The position numbers were made by a program, and so were the translations under genes. Positions 1 to 10,200 of a DNA stretch of 64,000 nucleotides are shown one piece after another. Source of the stretch: Agromyces sp. LHK192 (GTDB taxonomy: Bacteria > Actinomycetota > Actinomycetes > Actinomycetales > Microbacteriaceae). The stretch covers positions 2,418,001 to 2,482,000 of the forward strand of contig NZ_CP034753.1 in the NCBI RefSeq assembly GCF_004006235.1. Reading direction: 5' to 3'. The notes beneath the pieces were generated by a model. It saw only the letters and a program-made list of their open reading frames with translations. It searched no databases and was not told the DNA's origin. Numbering within the stretch: the stretch's first letter is position 1; every line of letters starts with the position of its first letter.

Positions 1-578
1 CCGGTGTCGAGGGCGGGATCGAGCGCGATCACCCTCGGGGTGACGACGAGCTCGTGGCTCGTGCCGGCGTCGCGCGTGACGACGGCGAGCCCGAACGGGT
101 CGGTGGTGGTCACGCCCATCGGGCCGATGTCGAACACGCCGCGCTGCGTGGTGCGCAGCGGGTACTCGAGCCGCGCCGTGTCGTCGCCGCGCGGGAGGGC
201 CCGTTCATGCGGCCCGAGCGCCGGCAGCACCCCCGGAACCGGACGTGTCAGCCCGGCCGGCGCGGCATCGTGCCAGGTCGCGCCGTCGAGCGCGCGCGTC
301 GCGAGGTTGCGGACGGTGAGGACGACCCGAGTGACGCCGCCCGCACCCACGACCGGCGGGGTGAAGGTGCGCTGCACCTCGAGGCGCGGAACCCCGATCG
401 CGAGGAACCCCATCGAGACGAGCGGCAGGACGATGCCGACGAACGCGAGCAGCATGACGTCGCGGAAGTCGTACCAGAGGGCGACGGCGAGCAGGACGAC
501 CCCGGTCGCGACGAGTGCCGTCCCGCGCCGCGTGAGCCGCGGGAGTGCGGTGTTCCGTCGGGCCCGTGGGCGGGGCAT
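1..578 (-). CDS. DUF58 domain protein, 3' end cut by window edge
   Basis: This is the N-terminal 192 codons of a DUF58 protein; the C-terminus lies beyond base 1. The ATG at 578-576 sits 4 bp after the stop of the MoxR ATPase gene. The protein starts with a basic segment (MPRPRARR), then two hydrophobic helices at about residues 20-60, then a beta-rich region, which is the usual DUF58 membrane-anchored layout. DUF58 proteins are typically encoded next to MoxR AAA ATPases and are thought to be their membrane partners; the substrate is unknown. A second MoxR/DUF58 pair occurs at 17.6-19.9 kb. The conserved DUF58 core motif is not in the window, so the call rests on this N-terminal layout and the neighbouring moxR. 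Confidence 0.8.
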   Translation of the reverse strand, partial: MPRPRARRNTALPRLTRRGTALVATGVVLLAVALWYDFRDVMLLAFVGIVLPLVSMGFLAIGVPRLEVQRTFTPPVVGAGGVTRVVLTVRNLATRALDGATWHDAAPAGLTRPVPGVLPALGPHERALPRGDDTARLEYPLRTTQRGVFDIGPMGVTTTDPFGLAVVTRDAGTSHELVVTPRVIALDPALDT

Positions 579-582
579 CCGT

Positions 583-1598
<1,016 letters not shown>

Positions 1599-1602
<4 letters not shown>

Positions 1603-2090
1603 GCCGTGCGCACCCCCGCGAGGTATTCGGCGACGACGCCGGGTACGTAGGGTGCCACGTCGCCGCCCAGGGCGGAGACCTGGCGCACGAGCGAACTCGA
1701 CACGTACGCGTTCGCGGGGTCGGGAAGGAGGAACACCGTCTCGACGCCGGCGAGGTCGCGGTTGACGATGGCCATCGGCGTCTCGTAGGCGACGTCGACC
1801 TGCGAGCGGATGCCCTTCACGAGGACGCTCGCTCCGACGTCGGTGCAGTAGTCGACCAGCAGGCCCATGCTCCAGGAGGCGACGACCACGTTGCCGGCGA
1901 CGCCGGCGTCGGCGACCGCCTGCTCGATGAGCGACACGCGCTGCGCGATCGGCAGCAGGGCGTTCTTGTCGGGGTTGTGGACGACGACGACATGGAGTTC
2001 GTCGTACAGCCCGGCGGCGCGCTCGATCACATCGAGATGGCCCTTGGTGACGGGGTCGAACGAGCCGGGGACGACGGCGATCCGCTGCAT
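1599..2090 (-). CDS. coaD: Phosphopantetheine adenylyltransferase (CoaD)
   Basis: A 163-residue protein of normal CoaD length. It transfers AMP from ATP to 4'-phosphopantetheine, the penultimate step of coenzyme A synthesis. The nucleotidyltransferase signature [15 protein letters not shown] at residues 8-22 carries the T-x-G-H motif, and [13 protein letters not shown] near residue 91 is the conserved substrate-binding segment. The ATG at 2090 gives a standard N-terminus ([13 protein letters not shown]); longer in-frame extensions upstream lie in recG-antisense sequence and look artificial. It is the first gene of the coaD-moxR-DUF58 run. Confidence 0.96.
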
Positions 2091-2140
2091 GCGTCCAGCG
2101 TAATGCCGACCGGGCACGACGAAAGGGGTACGGCCGACTC

Positions 2141-4324
2141 TCAGCCCTTGCTCAGGTACCCGCTGGCCTCGTCGTCGAGGCGACGGCGCACGGCCGCGTC
2201 GAGCGCCGGATGCGCGGCCAGGGTCGGATCGTCGTCGACCACAGCGCTCGCGTACCCCCGAGCCTCGGTGATGAGGTCGCCGTCGCGTGCGACCCGGAGG
2301 AGCCGGAGCGAACTGCGTCCGCCGGACTGCGTCGCGCCGAGCACGTCCCCCTCCCGGCGCAACTCGAGATCGACGCGAGCGAGCTCGAACCCGTCGAGCG
2401 TCGCCGCGACCGCCTCGACGCGTTCGAGGGCGACCGAACCGGGCTCCGCGTGCGTCACGAGCAGGCAGAGGCCGGGCACGCCGCCACGACCGACGCGGCC
2501 GCGCAGCTGGTGGAGCTGCGAGACGCCGAACCGATCGGCGTCGACGACGACCATCACGCTCGCGTTCGGCACGTCGACGCCGACCTCGATCACCGTCGTC
2601 GCGACGAGCACGTCGATCTCGCCGGCCGCGAACGCGCGCATCACGCGGTCCTTCTCGTCGGCCGCCATGCGGCCGTGCAGGAGCTCGACGCTGCGCCCGT
2701 CGAACCGCGGGTGCGCGACGAGCTCGGCGTGGACCTCGACCACGGATGCGCCGGGCCTCGGCTGCTCGTCGTCGACGTCGTCGGGCATGGTCTCGCCGTC
2801 GTCCTCGAGCGCCTTCGGGTCGATCGCCGGACAGACCACGAAGCCCTGGCGACCGAGGTCGAGCTCCTCCGCGAGCCGGTCCCACACGCGCGGCCGCCAT
2901 CCCGGTCGGAGTGCGAGGGGCACGACGTGCGTCTCGATGCCCGCGCGGCCGGCGGGGAGCTCCGTGATGGTCGAGATGTCGAGGTCGCCGAAGACGGTCA
3001 TCGCGACGGTCCGCGGAATCGGGGTGGCCGTGAGCACGAGCACGTGCGGCTGTTCGCCCTTGGCGCGAAGCGCCTCCCGCTGCTCGACGCCGAACCGGTG
3101 CTGCTCGTCGACGACCACGAGTCCGAGATCGGCGAACGAGACCTTCTCGCCGATCAACGCGTGCGTGCCGACCACGATGCGCGCCTGTCCGGCGGCGACC
3201 CGCAGCATCGCCCTGCGGCGGTCCTGCGCGCCGAGCTGGCCGGTCACGAGGGTGGGCACGAGCTGTGCGGCCAGGTCGGGGCCGAGCATCTTCGCGATGG
3301 AGCGCAGGTGCTGGCCGGCGAGCACCTCCGTGGGCGCCAGCAGGGCGGCCTGGCCGCCCGCGTCGACGACCGCGAGCATCGCCCGCAGCGCGACGAGCGT
3401 CTTGCCGGAGCCGACCTCGCCCTGCACCAGCCGGTTCATCGGGTGCGCCTGCGCCAGGTCGGCGGTGATCTCGGCGCCGACGGCGACCTGGTCGCCGGTC
3501 AGCGCGAACGGCAGGGCTGCGTCGAACCGGGCCAGCGTCCCGTCGTCGGTCGCGCGTCGGGGCATCGCCGGCCTCGTGCGCATCTGCGCGCGGCGTTGGA
3601 GCAGCGCCGTCTGCAGCACGTACGCCTCCATGAACCGCAGCGTCCGCCGTGCCCGCTTCCAGTCCGACTCGCGCTCTGGGCGGTGCACGAGGCGCAGCGC
3701 CTCGCGGAATCCCGCGAGCGACGACTCGGCGCGCACGTCGACCGGCACCGGGTCGTCCAGCTCGCCCAGACCGTCGAGCAGGAGCTCGATCGACTTCGCG
3801 AGCTGCCAGCTCGCGAGCGTCGACGTCGCCGGATAGATCGCGATCGGCGACTCCGCCCATCGCTTCGCGGCGGCATCCGTCTGCGGCCCCTGGTCTTCGA
3901 AGAGCTCGTAGTCGGGATGCGCGAGCTGGCGGTTGCCGCGGTAGTCGCCGACCTTGCCGGCGAAGATCCCGCGCCGACCGGGTCGCAGGTCGTTCTCGCG
4001 CCACTTCTGGTTGAAGAACGTCAGCGTGAGGATGCCGGTTCCGTCGGAGATCTTCGCCTCGAGGATCGACCCGCGGCGCTGGCGCATCTCGCGCACCCGC
4101 ACCTCGAGCACGTCCGCGACGATCGTGACGTTCTCCCCGAGGGGCAGCTCCGCGAGCGCGGTCAGCTCGCCGCGCAGTGCATACCGGCGGGGATAGTGCG
4201 CCAGCAGGTCTCCGACGGTGCGGTACCCGAACGCCCGCTCGATCGCCTGCGCGGTGCGCCCGCCGAGCGCGCCGGTCAGCCGGGTGTCGAGCGTGAACGA
4301 CCCGGATGCCTCGGCCTCAGCCAT
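2141..4324 (-). CDS. recG: ATP-dependent DNA helicase RecG
   Basis: A 727-residue RecG helicase, which remodels stalled replication forks and Holliday junctions. An N-terminal wedge/OB region is followed by a superfamily 2 helicase core. Motif I is [16 protein letters not shown], motif II is [12 protein letters not shown] (the DEQH typical of RecG), motif III is [13 protein letters not shown], and motifs V-VI run from [13 protein letters not shown] to [10 protein letters not shown]. The ATG at 4324 overlaps the upstream TPR gene's stop by 8 bp (ATGGCTGA), suggesting coupled translation. An in-frame start 18 codons upstream would lie inside the TPR gene and gives a low-complexity Pro/Ser leader, so it was not used. 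Confidence 0.96.
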   Translation of the reverse strand: MAEAEASGSFTLDTRLTGALGGRTAQAIERAFGYRTVGDLLAHYPRRYALRGELTALAELPLGENVTIVADVLEVRVREMRQRRGSILEAKISDGTGILTLTFFNQKWRENDLRPGRRGIFAGKVGDYRGNRQLAHPDYELFEDQGPQTDAAAKRWAESPIAIYPATSTLASWQLAKSIELLLDGLGELDDPVPVDVRAESSLAGFREALRLVHRPERESDWKRARRTLRFMEAYVLQTALLQRRAQMRTRPAMPRRATDDGTLARFDAALPFALTGDQVAVGAEITADLAQAHPMNRLVQGEVGSGKTLVALRAMLAVVDAGGQAALLAPTEVLAGQHLRSIAKMLGPDLAAQLVPTLVTGQLGAQDRRRAMLRVAAGQARIVVGTHALIGEKVSFADLGLVVVDEQHRFGVEQREALRAKGEQPHVLVLTATPIPRTVAMTVFGDLDISTITELPAGRAGIETHVVPLALRPGWRPRVWDRLAEELDLGRQGFVVCPAIDPKALEDDGETMPDDVDDEQPRPGASVVEVHAELVAHPRFDGRSVELLHGRMAADEKDRVMRAFAAGEIDVLVATTVIEVGVDVPNASVMVVVDADRFGVSQLHQLRGRVGRGGVPGLCLLVTHAEPGSVALERVEAVAATLDGFELARVDLELRREGDVLGATQSGGRSSLRLLRVARDGDLITEARGYASAVVDDDPTLAAHPALDAAVRRRLDDEASGYLSKG

Positions 4325-5204
4325 CGGCCTCGGCGCGGGCGGCGGTGAGCGCGTCGATCTCGCCGGCGACCCAGGCATCGTCGGGGGCGGCCCGTGCGAG
4401 CTCGCGCTGCAGGTCGAGCGCCTCGTCGACCCGGCCGAGCGTGCGCAGCGCCCGGCCCACCGCCCACCGGGTCACGTGCTGCTGCTTCGCCGTGCCGTAG
4501 CGGTCGGCGAACTCGACGGCGAGCTCGAACTGCTCGAGTCCGGCCGCGGCGTCGCCGCCGTCGTGCAGCGTCCAGCCCAGGTTGTTGTGCAGCGCCACGC
4601 CCCAGCGGCGGACCCGGGGGTCGCGGTCCGCCGCGATCACCGCGAAGCCCTGTTCGGCCCATTCGCGCTCATGGCCGGTGTCGGCCAGCGCGAGCACGTG
4701 CAGGGCGTCGAGCGCGAGGAACGCACTTCCGGCGTGCACGGCCTCGCGGACCGCCCGGGTCAGCTCCGGCAGTGCGTCGTCGAGGCGCTGGGCGGCGGCG
4801 AGGATGCGACCGCGCTCCAGTGCGATCCGGGCGCGCACCTCGGACCGCTCCGCGTCCGCGGCGTCGTCGCCGGCGTCATCCGCTTCGCCCTGCGACTGCG
4901 ACCTGACCCCGCCGGCGTGGTCCTCGTGCCGCGTCGCGGCGCCCTCGTCGAGCTCGGTCTCGACGGCGTCGAGCACCGCGAGGCCCTCGTCGTGGCGGCC
5001 CTGGAGGCCGACCGCCCGGGCGAGCTGCGTCGCGAGCGCCTGGCGCACGTGCGACGACCACTCGTCGTCGTCGGCGGCCTCGCGGAACCGCTCCTCGCTG
5101 CCCGCGGGATCGGAGAAGTCCCACAGGCGGTCGATGACGTGCTGCTCCCCCTCGTGTTCGTGACGGGACGGATCGGCGTACAGGGCGTCGGTCGAGGCAT
5201 CCAC
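4317..5204 (-). CDS. Tetratricopeptide-repeat protein
   Basis: A 295-residue, very acidic soluble protein with helical TPR-like repeats. Three recognisable helix pairs are ARAVGLQGRHDEGLAVLDAV (about 63-82), the RGRILAAAQRLDDALPELTRA segment (about 130-150) and RALRTLGRVDEALDLQRELA near the C-terminus. An Asp/Glu/Ala-rich insertion lies at about 95-120. The start is GTG at 5204, with GGAGGA immediately before it. That spacing is unusually short, but no better in-frame start exists. The gene overlaps recG by 8 bp. Function unknown; TPR proteins usually act as protein-interaction scaffolds. Confidence 0.75.
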   Translation of the reverse strand: MDASTDALYADPSRHEHEGEQHVIDRLWDFSDPAGSEERFREAADDDEWSSHVRQALATQLARAVGLQGRHDEGLAVLDAVETELDEGAATRHEDHAGGVRSQSQGEADDAGDDAADAERSEVRARIALERGRILAAAQRLDDALPELTRAVREAVHAGSAFLALDALHVLALADTGHEREWAEQGFAVIAADRDPRVRRWGVALHNNLGWTLHDGGDAAAGLEQFELAVEFADRYGTAKQQHVTRWAVGRALRTLGRVDEALDLQRELARAAPDDAWVAGEIDALTAARAEADG

Positions 5205-5256
5205 TCCTCCATCATGGCAGCGCCGCCCGACACGGATGCCTTAGGCTTCCGACGTC

Positions 5257-5856
5257 ATGACCCGCATCATCGCCGGAGCCGCAGGCTCGCTCACCCTGCA
5301 GGTGCCCCGCGCCGGCACCCGGCCGACGAGCGATCGGGTCCGCGAGGCGGTCTTCTCGGCGCTCGACGCGCGCGACGTCGTCGACGGCGCATCGGTGCTC
5401 GACCTCTTCGCCGGCTCCGGAGCGCTCGGCCTGGAGTCCGCGAGCCGCGGGGCATCCGACGTCGTGCTCGTCGAGCGCGCGAAGCAGGCCGCGGCGATCT
5501 GCCGGCGCAACGCCGACGCCGTCGAGCGCGCGATCGCCCGCGACGGCGGCGCGCGGGCGCGTGTCCGGGTCGTCGCCCAGTCGGTCGCGTCGTACCTCGA
5601 GCACGCCGCCGGGCCGTTCGACGTCGTGTTCATCGATCCGCCCTACGACCTCGATGAAGCCGAGCTCACACGCGCGCTGACGCTGCTCGCGCCGCTCCTG
5701 CGCGACGACGCGACGGTCGTCGTCGAGCGCGGATCGCGCTCGCCCGAGCCCGCCTGGCCCGACGGCATCGTGCTCGACCGGCGGCGGGCGTACGGCGAGA
5801 CCGTCCTGTGGTGGGCGAGGGCCGATCAGCCCGCGCGACCGTCCCAGCCCGAATAG
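5257..5856 (+). CDS. rsmD: 16S rRNA m2G966 methyltransferase RsmD
   Basis: A 199-residue SAM-dependent methyltransferase of the RsmD family, which methylates G966 of 16S rRNA in 30S assembly. It begins MTRIIAGAAGSLTLQVP, typical of the family. The SAM motif I is VLDLFAGSGALGLES near residue 48 and the catalytic DPPY-type motif is VVFIDPPYDLDEAEL near 126. It is transcribed divergently from the TPR gene, and its last 31 bp overlap the convergent 3' end of thiL. In many actinobacteria rsmD lies close to recG and coaD, as here. Confidence 0.94.
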   Translation: MTRIIAGAAGSLTLQVPRAGTRPTSDRVREAVFSALDARDVVDGASVLDLFAGSGALGLESASRGASDVVLVERAKQAAAICRRNADAVERAIARDGGARARVRVVAQSVASYLEHAAGPFDVVFIDPPYDLDEAELTRALTLLAPLLRDDATVVVERGSRSPEPAWPDGIVLDRRRAYGETVLWWARADQPARPSQPE

Positions 5857-6815
5857 GGGTCCCAGCCCAGCGCGTCGGCGGGGACGCCGTCGACGAGCAC
5901 GCGGCCGCTACCCGCGACGACCCGACCGACCTCCTCGAACGGCTCGGGCAGTGTCGCGTCCGACGGGAACGCGGCGAGCAGGCCGTGGTCCTCGCCGCCG
6001 GCGAGCGCGACCCGCGCGTCCGGGCCGAGCCGGTCCGAATCGAAGTCGAGGTCGACGCCGCTCGCGCGTGCGATGCGCAGCGCATCCCTGGCCAGGCCGT
6101 CCGAGACGTCGAGCATGGCCGTCGCCCGGGCATCCGCGGCCGCCGTCCCGGCACGCACCGGCGGCCTCGGCGCCAGCTGCGCGGCCACGAGCTCGGGATG
6201 CTCGGCGCGCACGCGCGCGGCAGCGGCGGCATCCGGCTCGCCCGAGGCATCCGTCGCGTGCTCGAACAGCAGTGCCAGGCCTCGCGCCGCGTCGCCGCGG
6301 ACGCCGGCGTGCGCGAGCACGTCGCCGGGCCGTGCGCCCGACCTGAGGACGGGCGTGCGCCCCTCGAGGTCGCCGAACGCGGTCACGGCGATCGTCAGCA
6401 CCGCCGACGCCGACAGGTCGCCGCCGACCACCCCGGCGCCCGGGGCGAGGGTCGCGAGCGCCTCGCGCAGCCCGTCGGCGAACCCCTCGAGCAGCGCGAC
6501 GGACGTCGACGGCGGCGCGGCGATCGCGACGACGAGCGCCGTCGGCCGCGCCCCCATCGCGGCGACGTCGGTCAGGTTCGTCGCGGCGGCCTTCCAGCCG
6601 AGGTCGAACGGCGTCGACCACGCGAGCCGGAAGTCGGGCCCGTGCACCATCAGGTCGGTCGTCACCACGAACCGGCCGTCGGCCGCGGCAAGGACGGCGG
6701 CGTCGTCGCCCGGGCCGACCAGCGCCGCGTCCCCCGACCGCAGACGCGGCAGGATGCGGTCGAGCACCGCGATCTCACCCAGTTCGCCCACCGTCTCGTG
6801 CACAGCCTGCTCCAT
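5826..6815 (-). CDS. thiL: Thiamine-monophosphate kinase (ThiL)
   Basis: A 329-residue AIR synthase-like kinase that phosphorylates thiamine monophosphate to the diphosphate cofactor. Family motifs are GELGEIAVLDRILPRL at the N-terminus, VGPGDDAAVL (metal/ATP-binding acidic cluster) near residue 34, GWKAAATNLTDVAAMGARP near 73, VVGGDLSASAVLTIAVTAFG near 130 and MLDVSDGLARDA near 235. The ATG at 6815 (MEQAVHETVGE) is preferred; a GTG three codons upstream is possible. It is divergent from the DUF3515 lipoprotein gene 24 bp away, and its 3' end overlaps rsmD on the other strand. Confidence 0.94.
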   Translation of the reverse strand: MEQAVHETVGELGEIAVLDRILPRLRSGDAALVGPGDDAAVLAAADGRFVVTTDLMVHGPDFRLAWSTPFDLGWKAAATNLTDVAAMGARPTALVVAIAAPPSTSVALLEGFADGLREALATLAPGAGVVGGDLSASAVLTIAVTAFGDLEGRTPVLRSGARPGDVLAHAGVRGDAARGLALLFEHATDASGEPDAAAAARVRAEHPELVAAQLAPRPPVRAGTAAADARATAMLDVSDGLARDALRIARASGVDLDFDSDRLGPDARVALAGGEDHGLLAAFPSDATLPEPFEEVGRVVAGSGRVLVDGVPADALGWDPYSGWDGRAG

Positions 6816-6839
6816 GCCACTCACGGTAGCCTGATCCGG

Positions 6840-7355
6840 ATGCCTCCCCGCCCCCGCACCTCCCGCCGTACCCGGCGCTCCGCCCGCGCGTACGCGATCC
6901 TGCTGCCGGCGGTGGCGGCGACCGTCGCCCTCGCGGGCTGCGCGTCGACGGTGTCGCTCGAGCACGCCGAGGATGCCGCCGCCGTCGAGTGCGCCGACGT
7001 CGTCGTGCGCCTGCCCGACGTCGTCGCCGAGCAGGCGGAACGCCAGACCGACGCACAGGGCACCGGAGCGTGGGGCGACCCCGCCGCCGTGCTCCTGCGC
7101 TGCGGCGTGCCGACCCCCGGGCCGACCGAGGACCGCTGCGTCACCGTCGACGGCGTCGACTGGGTCATCGACGAATCGGATGCCCCGCGTTACCGGTTCA
7201 CGACCTACGGGCGCACCCCCGCGGTCGAGGTCGTCGTCGACAACGAGATCGTGTCGGGCACGACCGCGATCACCGACCTCGCCAACGCGGTGTCCGTGAT
7301 CCCGGCGGACGGCGCGTGCACGACCGTGACCGATCCGGCCGACGTCACGCCCTGA
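6840..7355 (+). CDS. DUF3515 family lipoprotein
   Basis: A 171-residue predicted lipoprotein. The N-terminus has Arg-rich residues (MPPRPRTSRRTRR), a hydrophobic helix and the lipobox VALAGCAS, with Cys near residue 36 as the lipidation site. The mature part contains four further cysteines (in VECADVV, LLRCGVP, EDRCVTV and GACTTV) and conserved GVDWVIDE and RFTTYGRTPAVEV segments that match DUF3515, an actinobacterial family of unknown function commonly encoded beside thiL and ddl. Its stop overlaps the convergent hypothetical gene by 11 bp. Confidence 0.85.
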   Translation: MPPRPRTSRRTRRSARAYAILLPAVAATVALAGCASTVSLEHAEDAAAVECADVVVRLPDVVAEQAERQTDAQGTGAWGDPAAVLLRCGVPTPGPTEDRCVTVDGVDWVIDESDAPRYRFTTYGRTPAVEVVVDNEIVSGTTAITDLANAVSVIPADGACTTVTDPADVTP

Positions 7356-8085
7356 CGGCGGCCGGGCGTTCGCGGCCCCGGGCCTCGTCCTCGAGCGCAC
7401 GCGCGAGGTCGTCCACGAGCGACAGCAGTCGGATCCAGGTCTCGGGTGCGGCGAGGTCGAACGGCATCCATCGATAGACGAACAGCCGGTCGTCGACGAC
7501 CTCGAGGCCGAGCGGCTCCTCGGCTTCGAGCCTCGCGAGCATCGCCGGCTCGAACACCGCGCGCTCCACGATCGATCGGGCGGTCGCCGTCGTGCCGATG
7601 CGCGCCGAGACCGTGTATCGGCGGTCGAACCCGGGATCGAGCTGCGGTGAACCGAGTGCCACCTCGATCGGATGCGGCAGGCTTCGCCACGCGCGGCCGC
7701 GGACCCGCTTCGGGTCGACGAACAGCGCCGGCACCGGTGCGTGCAGCACGGTGGTCGCGTATCCCCATACGAACGGCTCGGAGTCCAGGTACCCGGAGCT
7801 GTACCGGTGCGTGCCGACCTCGATCGGGCGATCTCCGCCGAAGGAGACGATGTCGCTGGATCGCTGCAGGATGCCGACGCCGAAGATCCGTCCGGAGCGC
7901 ACCGGCTCGCGTGCCTCGGCCGCGAACGTGGCACCGTTGACCTCGGCGAATCGTTCGAGCCGGTACTGCGCGATCGCCTCCGCCCGCGCGCGGCGACGCC
8001 GCGGGAGCGGCATCCGCGTCGCGAACTCGGCGTCGTCGGCCGCCTCGGTCAGCGGCCCGAACTGCAATGCCGCCGCGAGGCTCAC
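7345..8085 (-). CDS. Hypothetical protein, last gene of the leu-mur-ddl run
   Basis: A 246-residue protein I do not recognise. It starts with GTG overlapping the ddl stop by 4 bp (GTGA), so it is probably translated with ddl. There is no signal peptide or clear membrane segment. A basic helix (PRRRRARAEAIAQYRLERFAEVNG) spans about residues 28-51, followed by a mixed alpha/beta domain with segments such as FGVGILQRSSDIVSFGGDRP and FVYRWMPFDLAAPETW. An Arg/Ala-rich C-terminal tail ends the protein. Its position behind ddl hints at the cell envelope, but nothing in the sequence proves it. Confidence 0.7.
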   Translation of the reverse strand: MSLAAALQFGPLTEAADDAEFATRMPLPRRRRARAEAIAQYRLERFAEVNGATFAAEAREPVRSGRIFGVGILQRSSDIVSFGGDRPIEVGTHRYSSGYLDSEPFVWGYATTVLHAPVPALFVDPKRVRGRAWRSLPHPIEVALGSPQLDPGFDRRYTVSARIGTTATARSIVERAVFEPAMLARLEAEEPLGLEVVDDRLFVYRWMPFDLAAPETWIRLLSLVDDLARALEDEARGRERPAAVRA

Positions 8086-9173
8086 CGCGACCCGCGCGCG
8101 ACGCCCGACTCGATGAGCTCTGTGATCAGCTCGGGGTAGCTCAGGCCCGTGTTCAGCCAGCAGGTCGGGAACATCGAGATCGGCGTGAACCCGGGCATCG
8201 TGTTCACCTCGTTCACGACGAATCCCTCGTCGGTGAGGAACACGTCGACGCGCGCGAGTCCCTCGCCGCCGATCGCGGCGAAGGCACGCGTGGCGACACG
8301 CTCGAGTTCGAACGTCTCGCCGTCGCCGAGGTCGGCCGGACAGACCAGTTCGACGCCGGGCGCATCGAGGTACTTCGCCTCGAAGTCGTAGAAGTCACGG
8401 CCGGTCACGACGACCTCGCCCGCGACACTCACGCGCGCGGGCTCCCCCGGCCTGCCCTCGAGCACCGCGACCTCGATCTCACGGCCCGTCATCGCACCTT
8501 CGACGAGCACGGTGCGGTCCTCCGCGAAGGCGATGTCGAGGGCCGCGTCGAGCTCGGACCAGTCCGCGACCCGCGTGACGCCGACCGAGGACCCGGCGCG
8601 GGCCGGCTTCACGAACACCGGCAGCCCGAGCGCGTGGACGCGGCGCTCCCAGAGCTCGCGGTCGGCGTCGAGCGCCGCCCGGGTCAGCGTGACCCACGGG
8701 GCGACCTGGAGGCCGGCCCCCTCGAGCACGGTCTTGGTGACGTGCTTGTCCATGCCGATCGCCGATGCGAGCACGCCGTTTCCGACGTACGGGAGGCCCG
8801 CGAGCTCGAGCAGGCCCTGGATCGTGCCGTCCTCGCCGAAGCGGCCGTGCAGGATCGGGAACACCACGTCCACGTCGCCGAGCGACCGCTCGCCCGATGC
8901 ATCCGTCACGGTCAGCTCGCGCGACGACGCCGACGACGGCCAGCGCACGCGCGAACCGTTGTCCACGACCTCCGGAAGGCGCTCGGGGTCGAGGCCGAAT
9001 CGGGACGGGTCGTCCGACTCGAGCACGAACGCGCCGTCGCGCGTGATCCCGACCGGGATCACCTCGAACCGATCACGGTCGATCGCGCCGAGCACTCCCC
9101 CCGCTGTTGCGCAGCTGATCGAATGCTCGCTGGAACGCCCTCCGAACAGCAGAGCCACCCTGAGCTTGTCCAT
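8082..9173 (-). CDS. ddl: D-alanine--D-alanine ligase
   Basis: A 363-residue ATP-grasp ligase that joins two D-alanines for peptidoglycan precursors. The N-terminus (KLRVALLFGGRSSEHSISC) is the classic Ddl opening. YVGNGVLASAIGMDKHVTK lies near residue 130, KPARAGSSVGVTRV near 190, and the metal-binding end EVNTMPGFTPISMFP near 320. The ATG at 9173 has a good ribosome binding site (AAAGGACGA, 4 bp upstream of ATG). The gpsA gene upstream does not stop until base 9073, so the first 101 bp of ddl are read in two frames. The downstream hypothetical gene overlaps by 4 bp. Confidence 0.96.
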   Translation of the reverse strand: MDKLRVALLFGGRSSEHSISCATAGGVLGAIDRDRFEVIPVGITRDGAFVLESDDPSRFGLDPERLPEVVDNGSRVRWPSSASSRELTVTDASGERSLGDVDVVFPILHGRFGEDGTIQGLLELAGLPYVGNGVLASAIGMDKHVTKTVLEGAGLQVAPWVTLTRAALDADRELWERRVHALGLPVFVKPARAGSSVGVTRVADWSELDAALDIAFAEDRTVLVEGAMTGREIEVAVLEGRPGEPARVSVAGEVVVTGRDFYDFEAKYLDAPGVELVCPADLGDGETFELERVATRAFAAIGGEGLARVDVFLTDEGFVVNEVNTMPGFTPISMFPTCWLNTGLSYPELITELIESGVARGSR

Positions 9174-10200
9174 GCTTCGTCCTTTCGCCCTGGGGCTCGT
9201 CGTCGGTCGTGAGGTGCGGCGCGATGTCGCGCGGGTCGAGCGTGCCGGCGAGCACCTGGCGCACCTGCTCGACGATGGGCATCGCGACGCCCTTCGCGCG
9301 GGCGAGTTCGAGGATCGGCCCCACGGACGCCAGCCCCTCGGTGGTCTGCTGCATCTGCTTCGTCACGTCGTTCAGGCGGTAGCCCTGGCCGAGCAGCCGG
9401 CCCGCGGTGTTGTTGCGCGACAGCGGCGACTGGCTGGTCGCGATCAGGTCGCCCAGGCCCGCGAGGCCCGACAGCGTCTCAGGGTGCGCGCCGTGCGCGA
9501 CCGCGAAGTCGGTCATCTCCACGAGGCCGCGCGTGATGATCGACGCCTTCGTGTTCTCGCCGTATCCGGCGCCGTCGACGATGCCGATCGCCACGGCGAT
9601 GAGGTTCTTCAGCACGCCCCCGAACTCCGTGCCGATCACGTCGGTGTTCACGAACGAGTGGAAGTACGCGTTCCGCGAGACGGATGCCACCGCCTGCGCG
9701 GTCTCGAGACTCGTCGACGAGACGACCGCGGCCGTTGGCTGCTCCTTCGCGATCTCGAGCGCGAGGTTCGGCCCGGAGATCACCGCGATCTGCTCCTCGT
9801 CGATGCGCAGCACCTCGTGGATGACCTCGCTCATGCGAAGCCCCGACGACTTCTCGACGCCCTTCATGAGCGACACCACCGTCGCCTGAGCGCCGAGGTG
9901 CGGTACGACGAGCTTCAGGTTGTCGCGCAGCGACTGGCTCGGCACCGAGACGTACACCTGCTCGGCGCCGGCGAGCGCCAGGTCGAGGCGGCTCGTCGCA
10001 CGCAATGAGATGGGCAGGTTGATCCCGGCGAGGTAGTCGCTGTTGCGCTTGGCCTCCTGGATCTCACGGGCGAGCTCGGGCCGCCGCGCCCAGATCACGA
10101 CGTCGGCGCCGCCGTCGGCGAGGATCTTCGCGAACGTGGTGCCCCAGCTGCCGGCGCCGAGCACGGCCACACGGCGACCGTGGCGCTGCTGCTTCCTCAC
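9073..10200 (-). CDS. gpsA: Glycerol-3-phosphate dehydrogenase [NAD(P)+]
   Basis: A 375-residue GpsA, which reduces dihydroxyacetone phosphate to sn-glycerol-3-phosphate for phospholipid synthesis. The NAD(P) motif VLGAGSWGTTFAKILADGG is near residue 12, SLMKGVEKSSGLRMSEV near 105, the catalytic-lysine region NTDVIGTEFGGVLKNLIAVAIGI near 185, and ETLSGLAGLGDLIATSQSPLSRN near 240. The GTG at 10200 overlaps the plsC stop by 4 bp. The usual length is about 330-345 residues. Here the reading frame runs about 30 residues past the family core (after TTDDEPQGE) into ddl, giving a tail not typical of the family. This could be stop-codon loss or a small frameshift. Confidence 0.95.
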   Translation of the reverse strand: MRKQQRHGRRVAVLGAGSWGTTFAKILADGGADVVIWARRPELAREIQEAKRNSDYLAGINLPISLRATSRLDLALAGAEQVYVSVPSQSLRDNLKLVVPHLGAQATVVSLMKGVEKSSGLRMSEVIHEVLRIDEEQIAVISGPNLALEIAKEQPTAAVVSSTSLETAQAVASVSRNAYFHSFVNTDVIGTEFGGVLKNLIAVAIGIVDGAGYGENTKASIITRGLVEMTDFAVAHGAHPETLSGLAGLGDLIATSQSPLSRNNTAGRLLGQGYRLNDVTKQMQQTTEGLASVGPILELARAKGVAMPIVEQVRQVLAGTLDPRDIAPHLTTDDEPQGERTKHGQAQGGSAVRRAFQRAFDQLRNSGGSARRDRP

